Shown here: positions 29,324 to 38,490 of the stretch, piece by piece
How positions within the stretch are numbered: the stretch's first letter is position 1
Layout: each line of letters opens with the position of its first letter
Assembly: GCA_012517815.1 (NCBI GenBank)
Contig: JAAYUF010000147.1
Span: 25,860 to 89,859, forward strand
From: Clostridiales bacterium
Lineage (GTDB): Bacteria; Bacillota; Clostridia; Christensenellales; Aristaeellaceae
Direction of reading: 5' to 3'
DNA length: 64,000 bases
The notes under the pieces: generated by a model
What the model was told of the DNA's origin: nothing
Databases searched by the model: none
What the model saw: the letters and a program-made list of their open reading frames with translations, nothing else
Program-made: the position numbers and the translations under genes

Positions 29324-32300
29324 TCAGCCCCACTTCTTGCCTTCGGTGTACACGGCGTCGTCCGGCAGTTCCGGTTTTTCGCCGAAATACTGGAGCATCT
29401 GCTCGCTGCTGAGCTCAAGACGCTCCTGCACCATCTCGTAGAAATAGCGAGGCCGTTTTTTCAGCACGTTGCGGGTGTAATCCAGCCGGGTATTCCAGTA
29501 GCGGAGGGCGCCTTCGGGTGTCAGCGGGGAATCGATGTTGATGGCCTTGTCGTTTTCCTCCGCCCAGCGCGCGAAATGCAGGCTCATTTCCGGCTCGAGC
29601 GTCGCCGCCATGCTGTTGTAGATTTCAAGCATCTTCTCCGTTGTGAAGAACTGGTAGATTTCGCCCAGCCGGGTCAGGTACTTGTCCTTCATCTCGTCGT
29701 TTTCCAGCAGTTTGCGGATGAGCGTGTTGTCGATCTTCTGTTCGCCGGCGCCGGCCTCTTTCAGGTAGGAGGTCACACTGTCAAAGCCGCTTCGAAACAG
29801 GCCGTAGTCCGCGTCGTAGAAGATCCAGCGCCATTTGCTGCCGGCCGTTTTCAGCCGGTAGAAGCGGATATTGCCGGGGTCGGAGTTCCCGAAGAACATT
29901 TCAAACGCCATGTAATCGAAATAGTTGTCGATATCGATGTTATCCAGAATGTATTGCAGGTCCCCGTCGTCGGTGCCGGGCGAACTGGCCTTGACCTTCT
30001 TGATCATGGCGGCGTACTCGTCCTTGGAGCCGAACACCAGCTTGCCGCTCGCCTCCAATACGTCCATCTGGTCGGCCTGGCTCAGGTCCAGCCCTTCATG
30101 CTGGGCCACGAAGTACCGGTCCGCGCGCTCCCGCATGTTGTAATGGCCCCAATACTGCCCGTTGATGTATACAACGACGGGATTCCACGCCTGATGGATC
30201 ACGGTGGAGGGCGTGGCGGCGGAGGCGTTGAAGGCGTCGATCAGGCGGCTTTGGAAACCGTCGTTCATGCGCGTCCATACGCAGTCGTTGCCGCTGTTGC
30301 GCAGCACAAAGCTTTTATACTCCGTATACGGCCGGTCCTCAAACAGCGCCGCTTCGAAATACTTGGCGCCATACTTTGCCTTGGCTTTCACCTTGAAGGT
30401 TTTTTGCGGCATATCCAGGCTGTACTGGCCCTGCAGCGAAAATTCCATGCCCTGGCTGAGCATCTGGCGGCCGTCCAGCGCGTACATTTCAATATACCCT
30501 TCGCGGGGGATCTTCCCAAACTCGCGGTAAACGGTATTCTTGAACGGAATGCCCTTGCTCTTGTCCACGTTGGCCCCGACGGTCAGCATGCCGTCCTCCG
30601 CGTTCCACAGTTCGTCCGGGTCGCACACGACGCTTACGATCGGGAAAGCGTGGTACACGTTTAGCAGGTACGTCGCCGTGACGGTCTCGCTTGGCTGCAG
30701 CATGCCGGACGGATCGTACGCGCGGGCGCGCAGCACCGTCACGCGGCTGATGTTAAACACATCTCCGGCCTGATAGAGCGTGGAAGATTCCGTCGGGATA
30801 GATCCGTCCACCGTGTAATAAACGCGCATGCCCTGGGGGACCGTCAGGGTCACCTGCACAGAGCCCTTATATTCGCCGCCGTTCTGGGAGAACGCCGGAT
30901 TGCCTGCGTAGCCGAAATATCCTGTGCCGTTGACAGCGCCCGGGGTCGGCGTGTCAAAATAATAAAAACCCGCATACCCCAGCGAGCGGCCGTAGCTGTG
31001 ATCGGTTGGCATGATGGAAAGAGGAACGCGATCGAGCACTTTGCCCTGAGGGTCGCAAAACGAAACGGTTTCACCGCCTGCGCGCGTGAGCCGGAAATTG
31101 GTATGAAGCTCGTAGTAGGAACTGGCGTCCGCGTTGCCGTCCAGCAGGATCACCTTATATTCGCCCGGCGCAATGACAGTTCCCTGTGGGAACTGCCATT
31201 TGCGCGGGCGTTTGAGGCTGTCGCTGATACCATAGTAGCTTAAATCCACCGTCTGGCTGGAAGTGTTGTACAGTTCCAGATAATCGGAGGTCAGCGCGGT
31301 CGCGCCGACGGGCGTGGTATCGTTGGAGGCCATCACCTCTGTGATGTACACGCCCGTCGGGTTGTAGGCGCGGATCAGGTCGTCCGTTTTGCTTTGGCCG
31401 TTAGCATCGTTGGGGCTGCCCGGCGTCGCCAGCGGGAAGAACGCCCACTCGCCGCTGCTGTTGCGGCCTACGGAATAATCCTCCGGAACGTTTTCTATGG
31501 ACACGCGATCCACCAGATGCCCGTCGCCGTCGCTCAGGACCAGGGTTTCGCGCTCCGCGCTGATGGAGAAACTCGTATGCGGCACGCCGTTGCTCTGCAG
31601 CTTGTCCTTACCGCTGCAATAGACCAGATAGTAGCCGTTGGGCGCGATGCTCGCCGAATCGGGGAAGCGCCATTTCATCGGCCGGTTTTCCTTGTCGCTC
31701 AGGCAATAGCCGGCCAGAGATATGGTCTGGCTGGTGTTGTTCTTCAGTTCCAGCCAGTCGACGATTTCGCCGTCCTCATCCGGGATGCCCACCTTGGGAT
31801 CGGGACAGATTTCATTGATCACCAGCGCGCCCGTTTCGGTGGAGTTTTCCGAGCGGTAGGTTCGGAAACCTTCCTCCGTGTTTTCCTGACCGGGGCTGTA
31901 GTAATCGGTCAGCTCGTACTTGAGGCTGCCGTTGGCGTCCGTACCGGTCAACGCATAGCTCTGATCGGCGGTCATGGTGGGCGTCACCAGATCCTCGATG
32001 AGGTACATGTCCGGGTCGTACAGGTACAGGTGGTCGCCCACGGAAGAAATCTTGAACTTGCCGTGAAACGGCTGGGCTGGGTCAAGCTGGTAGCGGTTAT
32101 CCGCAAACACCAGCACGCGAGCGCCGGCGGCCAGCACATAGGAAGGAAACGGGAACGTGATGCGGTCGGTGCGGTTGGTCAGCATCACGCCTTCCAGGTT
32201 CAGGTCGCTGCCGGTGCCGTTATACAGCTCCAGCCAATCTGAGAACTCCCCGTTTTCATCCGGCACGGCGGAGGCGTTGGCCGCCATGACCTCGCTGATG

Positions 32301-32485
32301 ACCAGCCCGTCGTAGACCGAGCTGCCGGCGTGCTTGCCGGCCTCTTTCGGGAAAATGAAGTACATCACCGCCAACAGGGCCATAAAAAGCAGCAGCAACG
32401 GAATGACCGTCGCCGCGCGGCTTTTCCGCTTGCGAGGCGCATAATCCTTGGTCGGCCTCCGCTGCTGCGGCGCGTTATGCTGCAT
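29324..32485 (-). CDS. CotH-type kinase with lamin-tail domains, membrane-anchored and exported
   Basis: Large surface protein (1053 aa). A basic cytosolic stretch (1-24) and one transmembrane helix (about 25-45) are followed by an extracytoplasmic part with three lamin-tail domains: from LVISEVMAANASAVPDENGE, from LVINEICPDPKVGIPDEDGE, and from VYITEVMASNDTT. Then come a chitobiase-C-like sandwich (VYYTVDGSIPTESSTLY) and the CotH kinase domain (about 620-1010). Kinase residues visible: NGQYWGHYNMRERADRYF, the metal/catalytic segment GNSDPGNIRFYR, and a DFG-like FYDADYGLF. Spore CotH phosphorylates coat proteins, but this one is built for the cell surface. ATG at 32485 with AAGGAGG upstream. 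The target is unknown. Confidence 0.9.
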   Translation of the reverse strand: MQHNAPQQRRPTKDYAPRKRKSRAATVIPLLLLFMALLAVMYFIFPKEAGKHAGSSVYDGLVISEVMAANASAVPDENGEFSDWLELYNGTGSDLNLEGVMLTNRTDRITFPFPSYVLAAGARVLVFADNRYQLDPAQPFHGKFKISSVGDHLYLYDPDMYLIEDLVTPTMTADQSYALTGTDANGSLKYELTDYYSPGQENTEEGFRTYRSENSTETGALVINEICPDPKVGIPDEDGEIVDWLELKNNTSQTISLAGYCLSDKENRPMKWRFPDSASIAPNGYYLVYCSGKDKLQSNGVPHTSFSISAERETLVLSDGDGHLVDRVSIENVPEDYSVGRNSSGEWAFFPLATPGSPNDANGQSKTDDLIRAYNPTGVYITEVMASNDTTPVGATALTSDYLELYNTSSQTVDLSYYGISDSLKRPRKWQFPQGTVIAPGEYKVILLDGNADASSYYELHTNFRLTRAGGETVSFCDPQGKVLDRVPLSIMPTDHSYGRSLGYAGFYYFDTPTPGAVNGTGYFGYAGNPAFSQNGGEYKGSVQVTLTVPQGMRVYYTVDGSIPTESSTLYQAGDVFNISRVTVLRARAYDPSGMLQPSETVTATYLLNVYHAFPIVSVVCDPDELWNAEDGMLTVGANVDKSKGIPFKNTVYREFGKIPREGYIEMYALDGRQMLSQGMEFSLQGQYSLDMPQKTFKVKAKAKYGAKYFEAALFEDRPYTEYKSFVLRNSGNDCVWTRMNDGFQSRLIDAFNASAATPSTVIHQAWNPVVVYINGQYWGHYNMRERADRYFVAQHEGLDLSQADQMDVLEASGKLVFGSKDEYAAMIKKVKASSPGTDDGDLQYILDNIDIDNYFDYMAFEMFFGNSDPGNIRFYRLKTAGSKWRWIFYDADYGLFRSGFDSVTSYLKEAGAGEQKIDNTLIRKLLENDEMKDKYLTRLGEIYQFFTTEKMLEIYNSMAATLEPEMSLHFARWAEENDKAINIDSPLTPEGALRYWNTRLDYTRNVLKKRPRYFYEMVQERLELSSEQMLQYFGEKPELPDDAVYTEGKKWG

Positions 32486-32542
32486 CCGGGCGCTCCCTCC
32501 TTATCCGGAAAATCCATGCAAATCGACTGCATATTCGTTCAA

Positions 32543-32571
32543 ATTATAACACAAACCCTTCGCCCTGCAAA
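32543..32571 (-). promoter_or_regulatory. promoter of the cotH-like gene
   Basis: Minus strand TTTGCA (32566-32571), 17-base spacer, perfect TATAAT (32543-32548). Confidence 0.65.
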
Positions 32572-32605
32572 CGGGCAAAGTCCGCCGCGCGCCCCGCCAA
32601 CATGT

Positions 32606-32627
32606 AAAACGCCTCCGGGCGGAGGCG
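32606..32627 (-). terminator. terminator of pyrG
   Basis: Stem CGCCTCCG / CGGAGGCG followed on the minus strand by TTTTAC, about 180 bases after the pyrG stop. The bases between (32628-32804) hold nothing recognised. Confidence 0.7.
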
Positions 32628-32804
32628 AAACCGTTGGGGTTAACCGATTCTCCGTTTTCCGGGCCGGACTGGGACAAACGCTACGCAACCGGCTTTTTCC
32701 GGTCTGGGCGCTACCTCCGCGCCGTCGTCGGGCCCCGCGGGCAAAACCGGCCGCGCGGCGTACAACCCACGCTCTGCGATGACGGCTGTGAAACGCCAGG
32801 CGCG

Positions 32805-34400
32805 CTACCGCTTGGCCGCCTTCACAAACGCACGGAACAGCGGATGCGGCTTGAGCGGCCTCGACTGAAACTCCGGATGATAGATCACGGCCGCGTAAAA
32901 CGGATGATCCTGCTGCTCAAACGCTTCGGGGTAACCCGTTTCCATGCTGACCCCCACCAGACGGAAGCCCTTCTCGTTTAAGGCCGTCACATACGCCGGA
33001 TCAACCTCGTAGCGGTTGCTGTGCCGCTCGTGAACCATGTCGGCCCCGTAGACCGTGCGCAGCATCCCTTCGGACAGCCGAACGTCGCTGCCGCCCATCC
33101 GGGTGGCGCCGCGGCTGTCGTTCTGGCACACACGCTCTTCGGGCATCCGAACCACGGGGTGCGCTGTTTCCGGGTCCACCTCGGTGGTGTTCGCATCCGC
33201 GATGCCCAGCAGATTTCGCGTCGCTTCCACCACGGCCAACTGCATGCCAAAGCCGATGGCCAAAAACGGCACGCGGTTTTCACGCGCGTATTTTGCCGCG
33301 ACGACCATGCCGTCCGTACCGCGGTCGCCGTACCCGCCGGGCACCACGATCGCGTCGAACCTGATGAGCATCTCGTCCACGGTGTCGGCTGTGATCTCCT
33401 CGCCGTTGACAGTGGTCAGCAGCACATGCACGCCCTCCGCCATACCGGCGTGCAGCAACGCTTCGCGTACGGAAAGGTAGGCGTCCGGAACGGTCACGTA
33501 TTTCCCGACCAGCGCCACGTGCAGGGTGCGTGTCAGCGTCCGGTAATGCCGGTACATGGCTTTCCAGCTGTCCAGATCGGCCGGGCGGTTTTCAAGGCCC
33601 AGTTCCGCAAGTACGGCGCGCGCGAGGCCTTCCTTTTCCAGCATCAGGGGCACTTCGTACAGGCAGTCCACGTCCAGGTTCTGGATCACGTTGGCGGATT
33701 TGACGTTGCAAAAAAGCGCAATCTTGTCCTTGGCGTCGGTGGTCATGGGCACTTCGCTGCGGCAGACGATCACATCCGGCTGAATGCCGACCGAGCGCAG
33801 CACCTTGACGCTGTTCTGCGTCGGCTTGGTCTTTAGCTCCCCCGCCGTGACGATGAACGGCATCAGCGTTACGTGGATATAGCAGCAGTCGTTGGGTTTG
33901 GAACACTCCCAGCGCATCTGCCTGATCGCTTCCAGATAGACCGACGCCTCCATATCCCCCACCGTGCCGCCGATCTCCACCAGCTGAATTTCGCTGTCCG
34001 CGGCCTGCGCCGCTTCGCGGATGCAGGTCTTGATCTCATTGGTCACATGCGGGATCGCCTGAACCGTGGAGCCGTGGTATTCCCCGCGCATCTCGCGCTC
34101 GATCAGCCGGCGGTGAATGCGCCCGGTGGTATAGCTCGCGCCTCCGCCCAGCGTGACATCCACAAAGCGCTCGAAATGGCCCAGGTCAAGGTCGGCCGCC
34201 GTCCCATCCTCGGTGATGAAGGCTTCGCCATGTTCCAGCGGGCTTAAAAAGCCGGGCTCCACATTGTAGTACAGGTCCAGCTTCTGCATGCTCACGCGGT
34301 AACCGCGCGCTGCCAGCAGCTTCCCAAGGGACGCGCCGGTGATGCCTTTGCCCAGGGATGAAACCACGCCGCCCGTGATGAATACGTACTTCATACCCAT
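32805..34400 (-). CDS. pyrG: CTP synthase PyrG with the glutaminase cysteine missing
   Basis: Makes CTP from UTP, ATP and an ammonia source (531 aa). Synthetase half (1-275) has the P-loop GGVVSSLGKGITGASLGK, QKLDLYYNV, DLDLGHFERF, VEIGGTVGDMEAS and KTKPTQNSVK. The C-terminal class I glutaminase half has the oxyanion segment VPGGYGDRG and the His-Glu pair in YHPEF. The nucleophile motif G-I-C-L-G-M-Q reads AIGFGMQ: Gly383 (codon GGC, 33252-33254) replaces Cys. The enzyme should therefore not hydrolyse glutamine by the usual route and may need free ammonia or another partner. Several synthetase segments also diverge. Starts at 34400 (GGAGG 4 bases upstream) or 34394 (10 bases); I list the longer. 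Confidence 0.88.
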   Translation of the reverse strand: MGMKYVFITGGVVSSLGKGITGASLGKLLAARGYRVSMQKLDLYYNVEPGFLSPLEHGEAFITEDGTAADLDLGHFERFVDVTLGGGASYTTGRIHRRLIEREMRGEYHGSTVQAIPHVTNEIKTCIREAAQAADSEIQLVEIGGTVGDMEASVYLEAIRQMRWECSKPNDCCYIHVTLMPFIVTAGELKTKPTQNSVKVLRSVGIQPDVIVCRSEVPMTTDAKDKIALFCNVKSANVIQNLDVDCLYEVPLMLEKEGLARAVLAELGLENRPADLDSWKAMYRHYRTLTRTLHVALVGKYVTVPDAYLSVREALLHAGMAEGVHVLLTTVNGEEITADTVDEMLIRFDAIVVPGGYGDRGTDGMVVAAKYARENRVPFLAIGFGMQLAVVEATRNLLGIADANTTEVDPETAHPVVRMPEERVCQNDSRGATRMGGSDVRLSEGMLRTVYGADMVHERHSNRYEVDPAYVTALNEKGFRLVGVSMETGYPEAFEQQDHPFYAAVIYHPEFQSRPLKPHPLFRAFVKAAKR

Positions 34401-34426
34401 CGCTCCTCCATACCGTTATACCAGGC

Positions 34427-34455
34427 ATTGTAACGATCACGCGCCGCGCTGTCAA
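34427..34455 (-). promoter_or_regulatory. promoter of pyrG
   Basis: Minus strand TTGACA (34450-34455), 17-base spacer, TACAAT (34427-34432). The -35 overlaps the stop codon of the upstream metallo-hydrolase gene. Confidence 0.8.
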
Positions 34456-35108
34456 GCCGCGCCGGGCGGCGTGACGCCCAGCAGCAGCACCGAAGGCCGT
34501 TCGCCGATATCTCCCGCGCTCAGCCTGCACAGCGGCAGCGGCGCGGGCTCCGCGCCCATCAACGCCAGGAAAGGGCGCTCGGTTTCGATGGGCATCTCCG
34601 GATCGTAGGGCGTGCGGTAGTGCATGGGAATTGTGATGCGCGGGCGGAGGCGGCGCACGTTCTCCAGCGCCGCGGGAGCGTCGGTGGTGTAACGCCCGCC
34701 CACGGGCGTCAGCAGCACGTCCGGCGTCCCGATGGCGGCGCACTGCCGGTCGGTAAGCACATGTCCGAGATCGCCCAGATGTACCAGCCGCAAGCCTTCC
34801 GCCTGCAGGATGAATACCGTGTTTTCGCCGCGCTGCGCGCCGCGTTGTTCGTCATGCCAGGTGGCAATGCCGGTTACCGTCAGGTCCCGTGCCGGGTAAT
34901 AGGCGCCGGGAGCGTCGATCACCTGCCGCACGCCCTGCAGCATCTCCAGCGCGTCGTGATCGTGATGGTGATGGCTCACGGTGGCCAGATCCGCCTTCAG
35001 GCGACGGCGGGGATAACCATAAAAATCCCCGTAGGGGTCGGTCGCCACGGTCAGGCCGCTTTCCAACGCCAGCGTAAACAGGGAATGCCCGTAGTACCGC
35101 AGGATCAT
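34452..35108 (-). CDS. metallo-beta-lactamase-fold hydrolase (UPF0173-like)
   Basis: Metal-dependent hydrolase (218 aa) of unknown substrate. N-terminus MILRYYGHSLFTL, the metal motif SHHHHDHD (45-52), and further ligand segments GIATWHDE, LVHLGDLGH and IPMHYRTPYD. Fits the short, single-domain UPF0173 type. It overlaps the preceding gene by 4 bases (ATGA), so it is the third gene of DUF1934-unknown-hydrolase. Confidence 0.87.
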   Translation of the reverse strand: MILRYYGHSLFTLALESGLTVATDPYGDFYGYPRRRLKADLATVSHHHHDHDALEMLQGVRQVIDAPGAYYPARDLTVTGIATWHDEQRGAQRGENTVFILQAEGLRLVHLGDLGHVLTDRQCAAIGTPDVLLTPVGGRYTTDAPAALENVRRLRPRITIPMHYRTPYDPEMPIETERPFLALMGAEPAPLPLCRLSAGDIGERPSVLLLGVTPPGAA

Positions 35109-35632
35109 TTGCTCGCCCCCCTATCATGTTGTGCCAGCCACGCGTCCAGCAGCGGTGAGGCCGCGTAGGGCAACGCCTGACGGTGACGCAGCCTGATGGC
35201 GCATTCCGTAAGCAGTGCGGGCGCGTAGCGGAGCAGCTCGGCCGTCCGGTCCAACCGTTTTAAAACCCCGCGAATCGCTTCGCGCGGCTGATTTTCCCAC
35301 GGGGACGGATGCGCGCGCAAAAGGCGCGCCAGCGCGTAGACCTCCCATAACGCCTCATTCACCGGAAAACCGGCGGGCGGAACGTCCGCATAGGGCCGGA
35401 GGATCGAAACCCAGCGGCTCTCGTCGGGGTCGATTTGCCACAGTCCGGATGGGGTCGCGCCGCACCGGAAGCCGGCCGCCGCGAGGAAGCGCTCCCTGTC
35501 CGCAAGCGCCGCCTCGGTCAGCCGACGCGGCGCGTCGGTCACAAACAGCGCCGTATCCCGATCGGCGCGGCGCAGAAAGCATCCGCCGCCCAGCATCGCG
35601 CGCACCTCGGCCTGCGGAAGCGGGGAGTTCAT
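35105..35632 (-). CDS. conserved-looking protein, family not recognised
   Basis: Soluble, Arg/Ala/Leu-rich protein (175 aa) that I cannot assign. It begins MNSPLPQAEVRAMLGGGCFL, has a mixed alpha/beta N-terminal half (FLRRADRDTALFVTDAPRRL) and a helical C-terminal half. No signal peptide or membrane segment. It is locked by 4-base ATGA overlaps to DUF1934 upstream and the metallo-hydrolase downstream, which is the best evidence that it is real and works with them. Confidence 0.75.
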   Translation of the reverse strand: MNSPLPQAEVRAMLGGGCFLRRADRDTALFVTDAPRRLTEAALADRERFLAAAGFRCGATPSGLWQIDPDESRWVSILRPYADVPPAGFPVNEALWEVYALARLLRAHPSPWENQPREAIRGVLKRLDRTAELLRYAPALLTECAIRLRHRQALPYAASPLLDAWLAQHDRGASK

Positions 35633-36072
35633 GCGTCCTTCTTCCTCATATAGTGCAGGTGCATCTCGTGAACCGCGGCGTATTGGCCGCTCACATCCAG
35701 CTGATACTGGAGCACCAGTTCCCCGCCCTCGTGGTCGGCCGTATACGCGGCGCGGGTGCAGTACAGCGCCATATCCAGATCGCCCAATGGCGTGTGGTAC
35801 TGGCTTTCGTAGCGGCTGCCCTTCTGGAACACCATGTTCGCCTCAAATTTGCCCTGCCGGCTCATGGTGACCACCGGGCCGCGGATGGCGATTTCAATCT
35901 TCTGGGGAGGTTCGTTCTCGTCCAGGCTTTCCTCGTAGCGGATGAGGGTTTCATCGGGTTTCTCGATCAGTTCGCCCGTGGTAATCAGGCGCATCGTATC
36001 CTCAGGCTGGTTTTCCGTGTTCGATTGCGCGTCCAGCGAAATCAGGATGGGGATGCCTTTGTGCGCCGCCAT
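35629..36072 (-). CDS. DUF1934 beta-barrel protein (YwiB-like)
   Basis: Small soluble protein (147 aa) of the DUF1934/YwiB family, a lipocalin-like barrel of unknown ligand. Typical features: MRLITTGELIEKPDETLIRY, RYEES, GKFEANMVFQKGSRYESQY and TPLGDLDMALYC. The ATG at 36072 (GGGAGGA upstream) is chosen over a start at 36129. First gene of the three-gene operon. Confidence 0.85.
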   Translation of the reverse strand: MAAHKGIPILISLDAQSNTENQPEDTMRLITTGELIEKPDETLIRYEESLDENEPPQKIEIAIRGPVVTMSRQGKFEANMVFQKGSRYESQYHTPLGDLDMALYCTRAAYTADHEGGELVLQYQLDVSGQYAAVHEMHLHYMRKKDA

Positions 36073-36108
36073 AACGTCCTCCCTATTCCTTGCCGTCGGA
36101 ATCCCTGC

Positions 36109-36114
36109 TATAAT
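36109..36114 (+). promoter_or_regulatory. -10 element for ispE
   Basis: Perfect TATAAT 33 bases before the ispE ATG; no good -35 at 16-18 bases. Confidence 0.45.
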
Positions 36115-36147
36115 AGGTAAATATAACACAAGAAGGAGCGGTGTGCA

Positions 36148-37029
36148 ATGCTAAGGCTGCTGGCGAGGGGGAAAATCAACTGGTCGCTGGATATCCTGGG
36201 CTTGCGCGGGGACGGATACCACCGCATGGACATGCTGATGGAAAGCGTGGAACTGGCCGACGTGCTGACCCTCGAACCCGACGATGATCTTCGCTTGACG
36301 GCGACGGGCTGCGAGGGCTTTGCCGGGGAGGACAACCTCGTGCTCCGCGCGGCGCGCGCGTTGAAAGAAACCGCCGGCTGCGCGTGCGGTGCCGCGCTTA
36401 CGCTGGTTAAGCGCATCCCGGTGGGCGCCGGCATGGGCGGAGGCAGCGCGGACGCGGCCGCCGCGCTGGTCGGCCTGAACCGCCTGTGGGGGCTCCGCCT
36501 GCCTAAGGCGCAACTGGAAGAGATCGGCGCGCGCATCGGGGCGGATGTTCCCTTTCTGGTTCGCGGCGGCCTGGCCAGGGTCGGCGGGATCGGGGAGGCC
36601 GTCCGATCGCTGCCTTCCCCGCCGCCGGTACCGCTGGTGGTATTGCAGCCGTGCGGCGCGCTCTCCACCCGGGAGGTGTTTGCCGCGTACGACACGCTCC
36701 CGTCCGTGCGGCATCCCGATACGGACAGGGCGCAGGAAGCGCTGCTCGGGCGCGATCTTTTGGTGTTCGGGCTTCATGCCGGCAATGTGCTGGCGCAGGC
36801 GGGCGAAGAAAAACGTCCGCAGATTGCCGAAGGCGTAGCCGCGCTGGATGCGTGCGGCGCGCGGTTTGCGATGATGACCGGTAGCGGTTCCGCCGTTTTT
36901 GGCGCGTTTGCGAACCAAAGCGACGCCGAGGAGGCTTACCGTATCCTTCGCAGGCGCTGGCGCAAGTGCTGGCTCACCCGAACGGCGGCCGAAGGCATCG
37001 TGGACGCGCCCGCCGATTCGGTGCGCTGA
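36148..37029 (+). CDS. ispE: 4-diphosphocytidyl-2-C-methyl-D-erythritol kinase
   Basis: GHMP kinase (293 aa) of the non-mevalonate isoprenoid pathway; phosphorylates CDP-methylerythritol with ATP. Evidence: GKINWSLDILGLRGDGYH with the catalytic Lys, the ATP loop PVGAGMGGGSADAAA, the catalytic Asp in GADVPFLV, and GSGSAVFG near the C-terminus. AAGGAG 9 bases before the ATG. Monocistronic, divergent from the DUF1934 operon. Confidence 0.94.
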   Translation: MLRLLARGKINWSLDILGLRGDGYHRMDMLMESVELADVLTLEPDDDLRLTATGCEGFAGEDNLVLRAARALKETAGCACGAALTLVKRIPVGAGMGGGSADAAAALVGLNRLWGLRLPKAQLEEIGARIGADVPFLVRGGLARVGGIGEAVRSLPSPPPVPLVVLQPCGALSTREVFAAYDTLPSVRHPDTDRAQEALLGRDLLVFGLHAGNVLAQAGEEKRPQIAEGVAALDACGARFAMMTGSGSAVFGAFANQSDAEEAYRILRRRWRKCWLTRTAAEGIVDAPADSVR

Positions 37030-37078
37030 AAAACCCGACCCCTGCGCGAAGGCGGCCAGGGCAAACCGACAGGCAAGA

Positions 37079-37123
37079 GCCCGCGAACCGGGTTTCGGCC
37101 GTGCCGAAACCCGGTTCGCGGGC
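37079..37123. terminator. bidirectional terminator-like hairpin
   Basis: Perfect 21-bp inverted repeat (37079-37099 and 37103-37123) with a 3-nt loop CGT, between the convergent ispE and UPF0210 genes. No long T-run on either side. Confidence 0.75.
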
Positions 37124-37130
37124 CGGTTGT

Positions 37131-38477
37131 TCAGTTGCGCAAGCTGTGCAGCGGCGCCGGGATCCTGCCGCCCCGTTGGATGAAGGCATCGTTGTTGAAG
37201 GTGTTCACCTTCATGATGGGCGCAAAGCCGAACAGTCCGCCGAAGTTGACGGTATCCCCCGCCTTTTTGCCCACCGCCGGGATGATGCGCACGGCCGTCG
37301 TCTTGTTGTTGACCACGCCGATGGCGGCTTCGTCCGCAATGATGCCGGCAATCGTATTGGCCGGGGTGTCCCCGGGGATGGCGATCATATCCAGCCCGAC
37401 GGAGCATACGCAGGTCATGGCTTCCAGCTTTTCAATGGTCAGGCAGTTTGCGGCGGCCGCCTCGATCATGCCGATATCCTCGCTCACGGGGATGAACGCG
37501 CCGCTGAGCCCGCCCACGTGGCTGGACGCCATCACGCCGCCCTTTTTCACCATGTCGTTGAGCATCGCCAGCGCGGCGGTGGTTCCCGGCGCGCCGGCCA
37601 TTTCCAGGCCCATTTCCTTGAGAATGTAAGCGACGCTGTCGCCTCGAGCCGGAGTGGGCGCAAGCGACAGATCCACGATGCCAAACGGCACGCCCAGACG
37701 CTTGCCGGCTTCCTGCGCCACCAGTTCTCCCACGCGCGTGATCTTGAACGCGGTGCGCTTGATCGTCTCGGCCACGACGTCGAAGGGTTCGCCACGGACC
37801 GCTTCCAGCGCGCGCTGCACCACGCCCGGCCCGCTGACCCCCACGTTGACCACGCACTCCGGCTCGCCCACGCCGTGAAACGCGCCCGCCATAAAGGGGT
37901 TGTCCTCCACGGCGTTGGCAAACACCACCAGCTTGGCGCACCCGAAGCTTTCCGCGTCCGCAGTGCGCAGGGCAATCTCCTTGATGATCGCGCCCAGCCT
38001 CCGCACGGCGTCCATGTTGATGCCGCTGCGGGTGCTGGCGACATTCACGCTGCCGCACAGGCGATTGGTGGTGGAAAAGACCTCCGGCATGCTTTCCAGC
38101 AGGATGTCTTCCGCGATGGTGCTGCCCTTGTGCATCAGCGCGCCGTATCCGCCGATCAGGTTCACCCCCACGTCGCCAGCCGCCTGGTCCAGCGCCCGGG
38201 CGATGGCCGCCGGGTTGGCGCCGGAGATCATGCTTACGGGGGTCACGCTCAGGCGCTTGTTCACGATCGGCACGCCCAGCTCGCTTTCCAGATCGCAGCC
38301 CACCCTGACCAGATTGCGCGCCAGGCGCGTAATCTTCTCGTACGCGCACTCGGCGGTTTCGGTGTCGGTGTTCTTGCGGCAGTCCAGCAGGTTGATCCCC
38401 ATCGTGATGGTGCGGATGTCAAAGTGCTGTTCCTGAATCATGTGAATGGTTTGGAGAATCTCGTTTGCTTCGATCAT
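37131..38477 (-). CDS. UPF0210 (DUF711, PFL-fold) protein
   Basis: Cytosolic protein (448 aa) of the UPF0210 family, related in fold to glycyl-radical enzymes but without a known reaction. Characteristic segments: [34 protein letters not shown] [11 protein letters not shown], and the C-terminal [13 protein letters not shown]. The second of two adjacent ATGs is used (GGAGG 8 bases upstream). Paired with the ACT protein 13 bases upstream, as in most Gram-positives that carry it. Confidence 0.93.
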   Translation of the reverse strand: MIEANEILQTIHMIQEQHFDIRTITMGINLLDCRKNTDTETAECAYEKITRLARNLVRVGCDLESELGVPIVNKRLSVTPVSMISGANPAAIARALDQAAGDVGVNLIGGYGALMHKGSTIAEDILLESMPEVFSTTNRLCGSVNVASTRSGINMDAVRRLGAIIKEIALRTADAESFGCAKLVVFANAVEDNPFMAGAFHGVGEPECVVNVGVSGPGVVQRALEAVRGEPFDVVAETIKRTAFKITRVGELVAQEAGKRLGVPFGIVDLSLAPTPARGDSVAYILKEMGLEMAGAPGTTAALAMLNDMVKKGGVMASSHVGGLSGAFIPVSEDIGMIEAAAANCLTIEKLEAMTCVCSVGLDMIAIPGDTPANTIAGIIADEAAIGVVNNKTTAVRIIPAVGKKAGDTVNFGGLFGFAPIMKVNTFNNDAFIQRGGRIPAPLHSLRN

Positions 38478-38490
38478 CATAGGCCCTCCG

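Noticed and set aside
33252..33254. Explaining the missing PyrG cysteine as a frameshift or broken gene
   Set aside because: The frame is open throughout, flanking motifs are intact, and other positions also differ, so it looks like real divergence rather than damage.
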